In this document: one piece after another, positions 10,430-21,449 of the stretch
How the letters are laid out: each line of letters starts with the position of its first letter
Numbering within the stretch: the stretch's first letter is position 1
Source: Ancylobacter sonchi
GTDB taxonomy: Bacteria; Pseudomonadota; Alphaproteobacteria; Rhizobiales; Xanthobacteraceae
Length of the DNA stretch: 64,000 bases
Direction of reading: 5' to 3'
Assembly: GCF_018390695.1 (NCBI RefSeq)
Contig: NZ_JAHBGF010000028.1
Coordinates: forward strand, 496,001 to 560,000
Notes under the pieces: generated by a model
Database searches by the model: none
The model's input: only the letters and a program-made list of their open reading frames with translations
Told to the model about the DNA's origin: nothing
Position numbers and translations under genes: made by a program

Positions 10430-11431
10430 TCAGACGGGCGCGAGAGACGAAGTCAGGTTGGCGGGCGCCGCGGTGCCGAGCTTCGTCGACCGCGCCGCGC
10501 GCAGCCGGGCGAAGTCCTCGCCGGCATGGTGCGAGGAGCGGGTCAGCGGGCTCGACGACACCATCAGGAAGCCCTTGGCATAGGCGATGGTCTCGTAGGA
10601 CTTGAACTCGTCGGGCGTCACGAAGGACATCACCGGGTGATGCTTGCGGGTCGGCTGCAGGTACTGGCCGATGGTCATGAAGTCGATGTCCGCCGAGCGG
10701 AAATCGTCCATCAGTTGCAGCACCTCGTTCCGAACCTCTCCGAGGCCGACCATAATGCCGGACTTGGTGAAGATCGACGGGTCGAGCTCCTTCACCCGCT
10801 GCAAGAGCCGCAGCGAGTGGAAGTAGCGGGCGCCCGGCCGCACCTTCAGATACAGCGAGGGCACGCATTCGAGATTGTGGTTGAACACGTCCGGCTTCGC
10901 CTCGACCACCACTTCCAGCGCGCCATCCTTGCGCAGGAAGTCCGGCGTGAGGATCTCGATGGTGGTTCCGGGGCTGGTGGCGCGAATGGCGCGGATGGTG
11001 CGTGCGAAATGCTCGGCGCCGCCGTCCGTGAGATCGTCGCGGTCCACCGAGGTGACGACGACATGTTCGAGGCCGAGGCGGGCGACGGCGTCGGCGACCT
11101 TCTGCGGCTCGTCCATGTCCAGCGGACCGGGCATGCCGGTGCGCACATTGCAGAAGGCACAGGCGCGCGTGCAGGTGTCGCCCATGATCATGAAGGTGGC
11201 GTGCTTCTTCTGCCAGCACTCGCCGATATTCGGGCAGCTGGCCTCCTCGCACACGGTGACGAGGCCGTTGGCGCGCACGATGTTGGCGGTTTCCTGCCAG
11301 CCCGGCGTGCCGGGCGCGCGCACGCGGATCCAGTCCGGCTTCTTCAGAACCGGGGTCTCGGGCCGGTTCACCTTTTCCGGGTGACGCGGCTTTTCGAGAG
11401 CGCGGTTCAAAGTGTTGAGGACGGTGACCAT
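10430..11431 (-). CDS. lipA: Lipoyl synthase LipA (radical SAM)
   Basis: This 333-residue enzyme inserts two sulfurs into protein-bound octanoate to make lipoate. The radical-SAM cluster motif CTRACAFC and the auxiliary-cluster cysteines in [12 protein letters not shown] are present, along with [16 protein letters not shown] and TSVDRDDL. I chose [20 protein letters not shown] as the start; an in-frame start 45 bp upstream adds an unconserved leader. It sits close to lpdA and pdhABC, which encode or use lipoylated subunits, so the block provides both the complex and its cofactor. The COQ10-like gene follows after three bases. Confidence 0.96.
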   Translation of the reverse strand: MVTVLNTLNRALEKPRHPEKVNRPETPVLKKPDWIRVRAPGTPGWQETANIVRANGLVTVCEEASCPNIGECWQKKHATFMIMGDTCTRACAFCNVRTGMPGPLDMDEPQKVADAVARLGLEHVVVTSVDRDDLTDGGAEHFARTIRAIRATSPGTTIEILTPDFLRKDGALEVVVEAKPDVFNHNLECVPSLYLKVRPGARYFHSLRLLQRVKELDPSIFTKSGIMVGLGEVRNEVLQLMDDFRSADIDFMTIGQYLQPTRKHHPVMSFVTPDEFKSYETIAYAKGFLMVSSSPLTRSSHHAGEDFARLRAARSTKLGTAAPANLTSSLAPV

Positions 11432-11550
11432 GAAGTGCCCGATACCCGTTCGCGTTTCGCCTTCACACTTAGTCATTGCGTGCCGCCCCGGAAACCCCGC
11501 CTTGCGAAGGGGAGACCCGAGCGCCGCGCACGTCTCGGCGCGGCAAGGCG

Positions 11551-11826
11551 TCAGCGCGAGCGCAGCTTGCGCCAGATGAACAGCACGATGATCGCGCCGA
11601 CCGTGGCGGCGATCAGGGTGCGGAAGAAGCCGAACACCGGGACCGCCGCCAGCTCGGCGAGATACTTGCCGACGAAGGCGCCGATCAGGCCGAACAGCAG
11701 GTTGGCGAACAGCCCGTGATCGCTCGCGGTTACCCGCTCGGCGATCCAGCCGGCGAGCAGGCCGATGATGATCATGGTGAACCAGCCGACTCCCGGCTGG
11801 TCCGCGACGGCGGCAAAGCTATCCAT
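11551..11826 (-). CDS. GlsB/YeaQ/YmgE-type small membrane protein (transglycosylase-associated family)
   Basis: This 91-residue protein has three hydrophobic segments: [38 protein letters not shown] and [18 protein letters not shown]. The G-rich helices and [14 protein letters not shown] motifs mark the YeaQ/YmgE/GlsB family of inner-membrane proteins, often induced by stress, whose biochemical role is unknown. A second possible start at residue 18 would remove the non-hydrophobic leader. It lies between lpdA (42 bp upstream) and lipA, so it may ride on pdh-operon transcription. Confidence 0.85.
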   Translation of the reverse strand: MDSFAAVADQPGVGWFTMIIIGLLAGWIAERVTASDHGLFANLLFGLIGAFVGKYLAELAAVPVFGFFRTLIAATVGAIIVLFIWRKLRSR

Positions 11827-11867
11827 GGCTGACCCCTGCCCTGCTGCGGAGCGGCCTTGCGGCCTGC

Positions 11868-13283
11868 TCAGATGTGGATGGCGCGCCCATAGGCGGCGAG
11901 CACGCTCTCATGCATCGTCTCAGAAACCGTCGGATGCGGGAAGACGGCGTTGATCAGCTCTTCCTCGGTGGTCTCAAGGTTCATCGCCAGCACGAAGCCC
12001 TGGATCATCTCGGTGACTTCCGCGCCGACGAGATGGGCGCCGAGCAGCTGGCCGGTCTTGGCGTCGAAGATGGTCTTCACGAGGCCATCCGCCTCGCCGA
12101 GCGCCACCGCCTTGCCGTTGCCGATGAACGGGAAGCGGCCGACCTTGACCTCGTAGCCGGCTTCCTTGGCCTTCTTCTCGGTGAGGCCCACCGAGGCGAC
12201 CTGCGGCATGCAATAGGTGCAGCCGGGGATCATCAGCTTGTCCATCGGATGGGCGTGCTTGCCGGCGATGCCCTCGACGCAGATGACGCCCTCATGCTCG
12301 GCCTTGTGGGCCAGCATGGGCGGGCCGGCGACGTCGCCGATGGCGTAGATGCCGGGCACGTTGGTGCGGCACAGGCCGTCAATGACGACGCAGCCGCGAT
12401 CGGTCTTCACGCCCAGCTTCTCGAGGCCGAGATTCTCGATGTTGCCGACCACGCCCACCGCCGAGATCAGGCGATCCGCGACGAGGGTCTGCACCTTGCC
12501 GTCGGAAGTCTCCACCGTCGCGGTGACGTTGTCGGCGCCCTTGACGACCTTCGACACCTTGGCGCCGGTGAGGATCTTGATGCCCTGCTTCTCGAAGCGC
12601 TTCTTGGCGTGCTCGGCGATCTCCTCGTCCTCGACGGGGAGGATCTGCGGCAGCAGCTCGACGATGGTCACGTCCGAGCCCATCGCCTTGTAGAAGGAGG
12701 CGAATTCGACGCCGATGGCGCCCGAGCCCATGATCAGCAGCGACTTCGGCACGCTCGCCGGCGCCAGCGCGTCGAAATAGGTCCAGATCAGCTTGCTGTC
12801 CGGCTCGATGCCCGGCAGCGCGCGCGGACGGGCGCCGGTGGCGACGATGATGTTCTTGGCGGTGTACTCGCCGGCGCCGAGCGCGCCCTTCGGCGCGCCG
12901 TCGGTGGCGGCGACGGAGACCTTGCCGGGCGCGGTGATGGTGGCCTGGCCCCAGATCACCTCGACCTTGTTCTTCTTCAGGAGGAAGCCGACGCCATTGC
13001 TCATCTGGCTGGCGATGCCGCGCGAGCGCTTCACCACGCCGGCGATGTCGACGCCGAACTTCTCAGCGACGAGGCCGTAATCCTTGGCGTGCTCGATATA
13101 GTGGAAGATCTCCGCCGAGCGCAGCAGCGCCTTGGCCGGGATGCAGCCCCAGTTAGGGCAGATGCCGCCCATGTACTGGCGCTCGACCACGCCGACCTTG
13201 AGCCCGAGCTGGGCGGCGCGGATGGCGGCGACATAGCCGCCGGGGCCGGAGCCGATGATGAGGAGGTCGTAGGAAGCGGCCAT
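11868..13283 (-). CDS. lpdA: Dihydrolipoamide dehydrogenase (E3)
   Basis: This 471-residue flavoprotein reoxidises the lipoyl groups of pyruvate dehydrogenase and related complexes. FAD-binding GSGPGGYVAAIRAAQ is at 11-25, the redox disulfide C42/C47 is in GGICPNWGCIPAK, NAD-binding IMGSGAIGVEFASFY follows, then the second FAD motif YAIGDVAG and the catalytic HPTVSE at the C-terminus. The start MAASYDLLIIG was chosen over a longer arginine-rich frame. A 177-bp gap with four hairpins separates it from pdhC, so E3 may be made at a level different from E1 and E2. Confidence 0.96.
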   Translation of the reverse strand: MAASYDLLIIGSGPGGYVAAIRAAQLGLKVGVVERQYMGGICPNWGCIPAKALLRSAEIFHYIEHAKDYGLVAEKFGVDIAGVVKRSRGIASQMSNGVGFLLKKNKVEVIWGQATITAPGKVSVAATDGAPKGALGAGEYTAKNIIVATGARPRALPGIEPDSKLIWTYFDALAPASVPKSLLIMGSGAIGVEFASFYKAMGSDVTIVELLPQILPVEDEEIAEHAKKRFEKQGIKILTGAKVSKVVKGADNVTATVETSDGKVQTLVADRLISAVGVVGNIENLGLEKLGVKTDRGCVVIDGLCRTNVPGIYAIGDVAGPPMLAHKAEHEGVICVEGIAGKHAHPMDKLMIPGCTYCMPQVASVGLTEKKAKEAGYEVKVGRFPFIGNGKAVALGEADGLVKTIFDAKTGQLLGAHLVGAEVTEMIQGFVLAMNLETTEEELINAVFPHPTVSETMHESVLAAYGRAIHI

Positions 13284-13312
13284 GTGCGTGGTTCCGTCAT
13301 ACCCGGGGCCAA

Positions 13313-13386
13313 GGCGACCTTTCGGTCGCCGTCTTGCGCGAAGACGCCGGGGCATTCACCCCGGCTTTTGCCGGGCATCCGCCCGG
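13313..13386. promoter_or_regulatory. row of four hairpins between pdhC and lpdA
   Basis: Four adjacent inverted repeats occupy 74 bp: GGCGACC/GGTCGCC (13313-13319/13324-13330), GTCTT/AAGAC (13331-13335/13341-13345), CCGGGG/CCCCGG (13347-13352/13359-13364) and CCGGGC/GCCCGG (13371-13376/13381-13386). None has a clear U-run. They could stabilise the upstream mRNA, attenuate lpdA, or be a REP-like intergenic element. Confidence 0.55.
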
Positions 13387-13460
13387 TGCGCCGCTGAAAA
13401 GACGTCGAAGGCAGGAAGGCAAGGACCGGGACGAACGCCCCGGCCCTCACGCGGTGTCGA

Positions 13461-14840
13461 TCACACCAGCATCGACATCGGCTTCTCGATCAGCGCCTTG
13501 AAGGCGGTGATGAGCTGGGCGCCCATGGCGCCGTCCATGACCCGGTGATCGCAGGAGATGGTGACCGTCATCTGGGTGGCGACGGTCAGCTCGCCCTTGC
13601 GCACCACCGCCCGCTGCTCGCTGGTGCCCACCGCGAGGATGGTGGCGTGCGGCGGGTTGATGATGGCGGTGAAGTCCTTGATCCCGAACATGCCGAGATT
13701 GGAGATCGCCGAGGAGCCGCCCTGATACTCGTTCGGGGCCAGCTTCTTGTTGCGCGCGCGGATGGCGAAGTCGCGGGTCTCGTTGGAGATGGTCGAGAGC
13801 GACTTGGTCTCCGCCTTGCGGATGATCGGGGTGAGCAGGCCCTTGCCGCCGTCGATCGCCACCGCGACGCCGATGTCGGAGTGCTTCAGCTTGAGGTAGC
13901 GGTCGCCGCCCCACACCATGTTGGCGTCCGGCACCTGCTGGAAGGCGAGCGCGTAGGCCTTGATGACGAAGTCGTTGACCGACAGCTTGTAGGACGGCTT
14001 GCCGTCCTTCTCCGGCGCGGCCTTGTTCAGGGTCTCGCGGAGCTTCAGCAGCTCGTCCATGTCGCAGTCGACGGTGAGGTAGAAGGTCGGCACCGTCTGC
14101 CGGGCCTCGGTCATGCGCTGGGCGATGACGCGACGCATGCCGTCGAGCGGGATCTCCTCGTAGGTGCCGGCCTCGTAATAGGCCTTGACCTGATCGAGCA
14201 GCGCGCCGGGGGCCGGGGCGGGCTTGGGCGCGGCGGGAGCCGCAGCGGCCGGGGCCGGCGCGGCAGCCGCGACCGCCGGAGCCGCGACCGGCTTGGCGGC
14301 GCCGGGCGTCGCCGAGGCGATGTCGGCGGCGACGACACGGCCGCGCGGACCGGAGCCCTGCACGGAAGAAAGGTCGACGCCCTTCTCCTTGGCGAGGCGA
14401 CGGGCCAGCGGCGAGGCGAAGACGCGCGCCCCAGCAGCAGCCGGGGCCGCGGCGGGAGCCGCCGCGACCGGAGCGGCGGCAACCGGAGCAGGCGCAGCGG
14501 CCGGGGCCGGCTCGGCCGCCTTGGGAGCCTCGGCGGCAGGAGCCGGCGCGGCCTTGGGCGCCGAGGCGCCGCCGGCGGCGACCGCCTTGGCGTCCTCGCC
14601 GTCGGTGGCGAGCACGGCGATGAGCTGGTTCACCGGCACATCCGCCGTGCCTTCCGGCACCAGGATCTTCGCCAGCGTGCCCTCGTCGATGGCCTCGACT
14701 TCCATCGTGGCCTTGTCGGTCTCGATCTCGGCGATCACGTCACCGGGCGCGACCTTGTCGCCTTCCTTCTTGAGCCACTTGGCGAGGTTGCCCTTCTCCA
14801 TGGTGGGAGACAGGGCCGGCATGAGGATCTCGATCGGCAT
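13461..14840 (-). CDS. pdhC: Dihydrolipoyllysine acetyltransferase (PDH E2)
   Basis: This 459-residue protein has one lipoyl domain (lipoate attached to K43 in ETDKATME), an Ala/Pro-rich flexible linker (about 75-135), a peripheral-subunit-binding domain ([25 protein letters not shown]; about 140-175), a second Ala/Pro linker and a catalytic domain ending [15 protein letters not shown], which holds the active-site histidine. It transfers acetyl groups from lipoate to CoA and forms the core of the complex. It lies 15 bp after pdhB. The linkers are strongly Ala/Pro biased and cause many spurious opposite-strand frames. Confidence 0.96.
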   Translation of the reverse strand: MPIEILMPALSPTMEKGNLAKWLKKEGDKVAPGDVIAEIETDKATMEVEAIDEGTLAKILVPEGTADVPVNQLIAVLATDGEDAKAVAAGGASAPKAAPAPAAEAPKAAEPAPAAAPAPVAAAPVAAAPAAAPAAAGARVFASPLARRLAKEKGVDLSSVQGSGPRGRVVAADIASATPGAAKPVAAPAVAAAAPAPAAAAPAAPKPAPAPGALLDQVKAYYEAGTYEEIPLDGMRRVIAQRMTEARQTVPTFYLTVDCDMDELLKLRETLNKAAPEKDGKPSYKLSVNDFVIKAYALAFQQVPDANMVWGGDRYLKLKHSDIGVAVAIDGGKGLLTPIIRKAETKSLSTISNETRDFAIRARNKKLAPNEYQGGSSAISNLGMFGIKDFTAIINPPHATILAVGTSEQRAVVRKGELTVATQMTVTISCDHRVMDGAMGAQLITAFKALIEKPMSMLV

Positions 14841-14855
14841 GGGCGCTCTCCGTCC

Positions 14856-16247
<1,392 letters not shown>

Positions 16248-16285
16248 GGCGGCGTTCCCCAAAGAACGAGCGTCGAGATCGCGCG

Positions 16286-16603
16286 TCACTGATGCGTCTG
16301 GGCGGAGGGCGCAAACGTCAGGTTGCTGTAGACGGCCAGCGAAGCGGTGGCCACGAGAAAGGCGGCAAAGAGAGCGACCAGCATCTTGGAGAGACTGGCC
16401 GTCCGGTCCGCCGGCGCCCCGGCGAGGTGGCGCATGGCGAACGGCCACACGCCCATCTTGATCCAATCGGCAGCTGCGTTGCTGCCGCCGCCGGCGCGGA
16501 CGCCGGAGAGAATGCGATAGGCCGTGCCGGCGGCGAAGACCCACAGCACGACGATCGCCGATGCTCCGGCGACCCACAAACCCCAGAACAGCCAGGCGAG
16601 CAT
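16286..16603 (-). CDS. uncharacterised membrane protein inside the pdh operon
   Basis: This 105-residue protein has an N-terminal membrane helix ([22 protein letters not shown], about 5-26), a soluble loop with [22 protein letters not shown], and a second helix ([22 protein letters not shown], about 74-95). I do not recognise a named family. It sits 19 bp after pdhA and 38 bp before pdhB, on the same strand, so it is co-transcribed with the pyruvate dehydrogenase genes. Real coding is supported by its consistent codon use and spacing. Function unknown; a membrane link for the complex is only a guess. Confidence 0.8.
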   Translation of the reverse strand: MLAWLFWGLWVAGASAIVVLWVFAAGTAYRILSGVRAGGGSNAAADWIKMGVWPFAMRHLAGAPADRTASLSKMLVALFAAFLVATASLAVYSNLTFAPSAQTHQ

Positions 16604-16622
16604 GCCCCCTACCCTCCGCCGG

Positions 16623-17672
16623 TCAGCGGAGGATGTCGGTGTAGAGCTCGGACGGATCCGGCTCCGGGTCGTGGCTGGCGAAATCGGCGGCGGCGTTCAT
16701 CACCTCGCGGATTTCGGCATCGATGGCCTTGAGGTCGTCCTCGCTGGCCCAGCCCTTGTCCAGAAGGCGCGCGCGCACCTGCTCGATCGGGTCGTGCTCG
16801 GTACGCATCTTCTGCACCTCCTCCTTCGACCGGTACTTGGCCGGATCGGACATGGAGTGGCCGCGATAGCGATAGGTGAGCATTTCGAGGATGTAGGGAC
16901 CCTTGCCGGAGCGGGCGAATTCCACCGCGCGCTCGCCGGCCGCCTTGACCGCCCGCACATCCATGCCGTCGACCTGCTCGCCGGGAATGTTGAAGGAGGT
17001 GCCGCGACGGGAGAAGTCGGTCTGGGCGGAGGCGCGGTTTACCGCGGTGCCCATGGCGTATTTGTTGTTCTCGATGATGTACACGACCGGCAGCTTCCAG
17101 AGCTCGGCCATGTTGAAGCTCTCATAGACCTGGCCCTGATTGGCGGCGCCGTCGCCGAAATAGGCCAGGGTGACGTTGCCGTTCTCGCGGTAGTGGTTGG
17201 AGAAGGCGAGACCGGTGCCGAGCGAGACCTGGGCGCCGACGATGCCGTGGCCGCCGTAGAAACCCTTCTCGATGCTGAACATGTGCATCGAGCCGCCCTT
17301 GCCCTTGGAATAACCGCCGCGACGGCCGGTGAGCTCGGCCATGACGCCCTTGGGGTCCATGCCGGTGGCCAGCATGTGGCCGTGGTCGCGGTAGCCGGTG
17401 ATGACCTGGTCGCCCTGCTTGAGCGCCAGCTGCATGCCGACGACGACGGCTTCCTGACCGATATAGAGGTGGCAGAAGCCGCCGATCAGGCCCATGCCGT
17501 ACATCTGGCCGGCCTTCTCCTCGAAGCGCCGGATCTCCAGCATCTGGCGATAGGCGGCCAGTTCCTGTTCCTTGGAGAAGTCCAGTTTGTCGACGGGTTT
17601 GTCGGACCGTTTGGCGGCGGCGCGGGGCGCGGCGGCCTTGGGGGCGGGGGACTTCTTCGCAGCTACAGCCAT
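16623..17672 (-). CDS. pdhA: Pyruvate dehydrogenase E1 alpha subunit
   Basis: This 349-residue subunit contains the thiamine-diphosphate motif GDGAANQGQVYESFNMAELWKLPVVYIIENN region, the phosphorylation-loop-like YRYRGHSMSDPAKYR, and GFCHLYIGQEAVVVGM. A basic Ala/Lys/Pro-rich 30-residue N-terminus precedes it. With PdhB it decarboxylates pyruvate and acetylates lipoate. It is the first gene of the leftward pdhA-(membrane gene)-pdhB-pdhC-lpdA series, so the promoter should be in the 266-bp AT-rich region upstream. Confidence 0.96.
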   Translation of the reverse strand: MAVAAKKSPAPKAAAPRAAAKRSDKPVDKLDFSKEQELAAYRQMLEIRRFEEKAGQMYGMGLIGGFCHLYIGQEAVVVGMQLALKQGDQVITGYRDHGHMLATGMDPKGVMAELTGRRGGYSKGKGGSMHMFSIEKGFYGGHGIVGAQVSLGTGLAFSNHYRENGNVTLAYFGDGAANQGQVYESFNMAELWKLPVVYIIENNKYAMGTAVNRASAQTDFSRRGTSFNIPGEQVDGMDVRAVKAAGERAVEFARSGKGPYILEMLTYRYRGHSMSDPAKYRSKEEVQKMRTEHDPIEQVRARLLDKGWASEDDLKAIDAEIREVMNAAADFASHDPEPDPSELYTDILR

Positions 17673-17938
17673 AGGCGCATCCCTAGCTCGTTAGCGGATT
17701 TTGCCAGTGTCTTAGCGCAAGTTGCGCACCAATGCTACGCGCACAACGCAATGCTGCGGCGCACAACATGTTGCCAGCGCAAGGGTTTCTGTACTTGAAC
17801 TATTATTCGGTTAAATGAACGATTTAACTTAAATAAAGTTAAGTTCTTGCGATCTATCGGTTTCCCGCTGATATACCAGGCGCGCGCACCAGCGGGCGCC
17901 GAAAAGCGCCCCGCCGATAGTCGAACCAAATAATGACG
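17673..17938. promoter_or_regulatory. AT-rich region before pdhA with an inverted repeat
   Basis: This 266-bp gap between ftsB and pdhA has no gene. It includes an AT-rich island near 17800-17850, striking in this GC-rich DNA. AACTTAA (17826-17832) and TTAAGTT (17839-17845) form an inverted repeat with a 6-nt spacer, and GCGCACAAC occurs twice near 17740 and 17760. It is the likely pdhA promoter region. I could not place a confident -35/-10 pair. Confidence 0.5.
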
Positions 17939-18274
17939 CTATTGCGTGGCTGTGGTCGCGACGTGCGGACGCAGCAGCACGAGGTCCTTGGGGTGGACGA
18001 GGTTCAGGAGCGACCTCGCCTGCTCGTCGAGCATGTCGGCATCGACGAGATCCGGCGACAGGAGCCGGACCTTGGATTCGATGGCCTCGCGCTGGGTGCG
18101 CAAGGCATCGCGCTCCTGCGTCAGGGCCTGCATCTGCTCTTCGAAATGCCGCCGCGCCACCAGTCCGTATTGGCCGTTATAGCCCTGGAAGGCGAAGTAG
18201 CCGATGAGCGATGCCGCGCCGAGATGCAGCGTGACGGTTTGGAGAATCGAGCGCCAGCGGGTGCGTGCTATCAT
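17939..18274 (-). CDS. ftsB: FtsB/DivIC septum formation initiator family protein
   Basis: This 111-residue protein has a short cytoplasmic N-terminus, one membrane helix (LHLGAASLIGYFAFQGYNG, about 16-34) and a coiled coil (RRHFEEQMQALTQERDALRTQREAIESKVRLL, about 41-72), ending with the ARSLLNLVHPKDLVLLRP segment typical of alphaproteobacterial DivIC. FtsB links FtsL and FtsQ in the divisome. The eno-ftsB-pdhA order is common in this group. An apparent eno terminator hairpin lies immediately before its start codon. Confidence 0.9.
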   Translation of the reverse strand: MIARTRWRSILQTVTLHLGAASLIGYFAFQGYNGQYGLVARRHFEEQMQALTQERDALRTQREAIESKVRLLSPDLVDADMLDEQARSLLNLVHPKDLVLLRPHVATTATQ

Positions 18275-18275
18275 G

Positions 18276-18312
18276 AAAACGGAGCCTAACCGTATCCGGT
18301 TGAGGCTCCGTT
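18276..18312 (-). terminator. rho-independent terminator of eno, abutting ftsB
   Basis: AACGGAGCCT (18278-18287) pairs exactly with AGGCTCCGTT (18303-18312). An inner AACCG/CGGTT stem and a 4-nt loop extend the pairing. On the minus strand the stem is followed by TTTT. It ends only a few bases before the ftsB start codon at 18274, so it may also limit ftsB translation or act as an attenuator. Confidence 0.7.
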
Positions 18313-18343
18313 AACTGTGTCGTCAAGAAACGGCAGAAAGGGC

Positions 18344-19747
<1,404 letters not shown>

Positions 19748-19784
19748 CTAAACAACCGTCCGGGCGGGGGCGAGGAGAAAGACC

Positions 19785-20237
19785 ATGACCGACGAGACAC
19801 TGCAGCTCGGCCGCGCCACCGTGTGGCCGGCCTCGCCGGAAGAGGCGGTGCTCGACCGCGTTCCCAACCCGCAGGCCGACACGCTCTATGTCGCCCGCTT
19901 CACCTGTCCCGAGTTCACCTCGCTCTGCCCGGTGACCGGGCAGCCGGACTTCGCGCATCTGGTCATCGACTACGTGCCGGACGGCTGGCTGGTCGAATCG
20001 AAGTCGCTGAAGCTCTATCTCGCCAGCTTCCGCAACCATGGCGCCTTTCACGAGGACTGCACGGTGGCGGTGGGGCGGCGGCTGCACGACCTGCTCAAGC
20101 CGCACTGGCTGCGCATCGGCGGCTACTGGTACCCGCGCGGCGGCATCCCGATCGACGTGTTCTGGCAGAGCGGCGCGCCGCCGAAGGACATCTGGCTGCC
20201 CGACCAGGGCGTGCCGCCCTATCGCGGGCGCGGCTAG
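19785..20237 (+). CDS. queF: QueF, NADPH-dependent preQ0 reductase
   Basis: This 150-residue protein is the short unimodular form of QueF. It has the catalytic Cys in [21 protein letters not shown] (C48, with D55) and the QueF substrate motif ESKSLKLYL (71-79), followed by FHEDC. It reduces preQ0 to preQ1 in queuosine synthesis, the only nitrile reductase reaction known in biology. GAGGAG lies about 10 bases before the ATG. No preQ1 riboswitch was recognised in the short leader. It diverges from eno. Confidence 0.95.
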   Translation: MTDETLQLGRATVWPASPEEAVLDRVPNPQADTLYVARFTCPEFTSLCPVTGQPDFAHLVIDYVPDGWLVESKSLKLYLASFRNHGAFHEDCTVAVGRRLHDLLKPHWLRIGGYWYPRGGIPIDVFWQSGAPPKDIWLPDQGVPPYRGRG

Positions 20238-20342
20238 GCTCCCTCCCCGCTTGCCCCGCCCCCGGCCCGACAGGACGGGCGGCGGTCCCGATGGCTCGCC
20301 GTCCTCATGGAGCGGCCGCCGGCTCGAATGAAGGAGCGCTCC

Positions 20343-21425
20343 GTGCCGACATCCTTCGCGGTGGTGATCACCAACTACAATTACGGCCGCTTCGTCCTGG
20401 AGGCGGTCGCCAGCGCGCTCGCCCAGACCCGCCCGCCCGAGCGGGTGATCGTCATCGATGACGGCTCCACCGACGATTCGGCCATGCGGCTGCGGCAGGC
20501 GTATGCGAGCGATCCGCGCGTCGAATTGATCTTCTCGGCCAATCGCGGCCAGCTGGCCGGCTTCGCCAACGGCGCGGCGCGGGCGGGCACCGACGTGGTG
20601 TGCTTCCTCGACGCCGACGACCTGTGGGAGCCGGACTACCTGGCCCGGCTGGGCCGGCTCTACGATGCCCGCCCCGACGTCGATTTCGTCTTCTCCGACC
20701 TGCGCCAATTCGGCCAGTCGGAAGGATCGGAGGCGTTCGGCCCCGGGGAGGAGGACCTCGGCTACACGGCCGTGATGACCTATCTGACGGCGGCCTGGTA
20801 CGGGGCTTCCACCTCGGCACTGTCGATGCGGCTCTACTGGGCGCGGCGCTGCACCGATTTCCCCGAGCCGTTCCTGCATATGTGGCGGCTCTGCGCCGAT
20901 GCCTGCGTGCTGCTCTCGGCGAGCGTCTATGGCGCGCGCAAATATTATTTGCCGACCAACAATGTGCGCTACCGCGTGCACGGCGCCAATGGCTGGTACG
21001 GCAACCGGACCGCCGCCTCGGATTATCGCGAATCCCTCGCCAAGCGCGCGACGGTGAATTACTGCGCTCGGCTGGTCGGCATCGACGCCAATTGCGCGGT
21101 GACGCTGGCGCTGGAATACGCCACCAAGCCGGCACCATCCATCGGCGAGACGGTCCGCTACCGCGATGTCATGGAGCAACTGGCGCGAGATCCTGCCTCG
21201 CTTCATCCGTTGCAGAACCTGCCGGCACCGCGGCACGAGCCGAGGCTGCCGGGCGAAGCCTCCCTTGCCCGCCACCCGGAACAAGCGGTGGCACCTCCGG
21301 CGCCGGTCGCGCGGCCGGAGCTGCCGCACCCCTTCATAACCATCGGGCGGCGCTCACCCTGGCGCCACCCGCGTCGCTACCTGCGCGACATATTGCGCGT
21401 CATGCTGCAGAAGCCGAACTTCTGA
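20343..21425 (+). CDS. family 2 glycosyltransferase
   Basis: I chose the GTG at 20343 because AAGGAG (20331-20336) stands six bases before it; two in-frame ATGs upstream (20307, 20328) lack such a site. The 360-residue protein has a GT-A fold domain: FAVVITNYNYGRFVLEAV, VIVIDDGSTDDS, then the metal-binding DADD in CFLDADDLWEPDY. The last 60 or so residues are Pro/Arg-rich and variable. Members transfer sugars to surface polysaccharides. No polysaccharide cluster surrounds it, so the acceptor is unknown. Confidence 0.85.
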   Translation: MPTSFAVVITNYNYGRFVLEAVASALAQTRPPERVIVIDDGSTDDSAMRLRQAYASDPRVELIFSANRGQLAGFANGAARAGTDVVCFLDADDLWEPDYLARLGRLYDARPDVDFVFSDLRQFGQSEGSEAFGPGEEDLGYTAVMTYLTAAWYGASTSALSMRLYWARRCTDFPEPFLHMWRLCADACVLLSASVYGARKYYLPTNNVRYRVHGANGWYGNRTAASDYRESLAKRATVNYCARLVGIDANCAVTLALEYATKPAPSIGETVRYRDVMEQLARDPASLHPLQNLPAPRHEPRLPGEASLARHPEQAVAPPAPVARPELPHPFITIGRRSPWRHPRRYLRDILRVMLQKPNF

Positions 21426-21449
21426 CGCGCCAGGCTCGTCTCTCCGCCG

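Noticed and set aside
17800..17850. CtrA binding site before pdhA
   Set aside because: Several TTAA words occur, but their spacings are 6, 9 and 11, not the 7 required.
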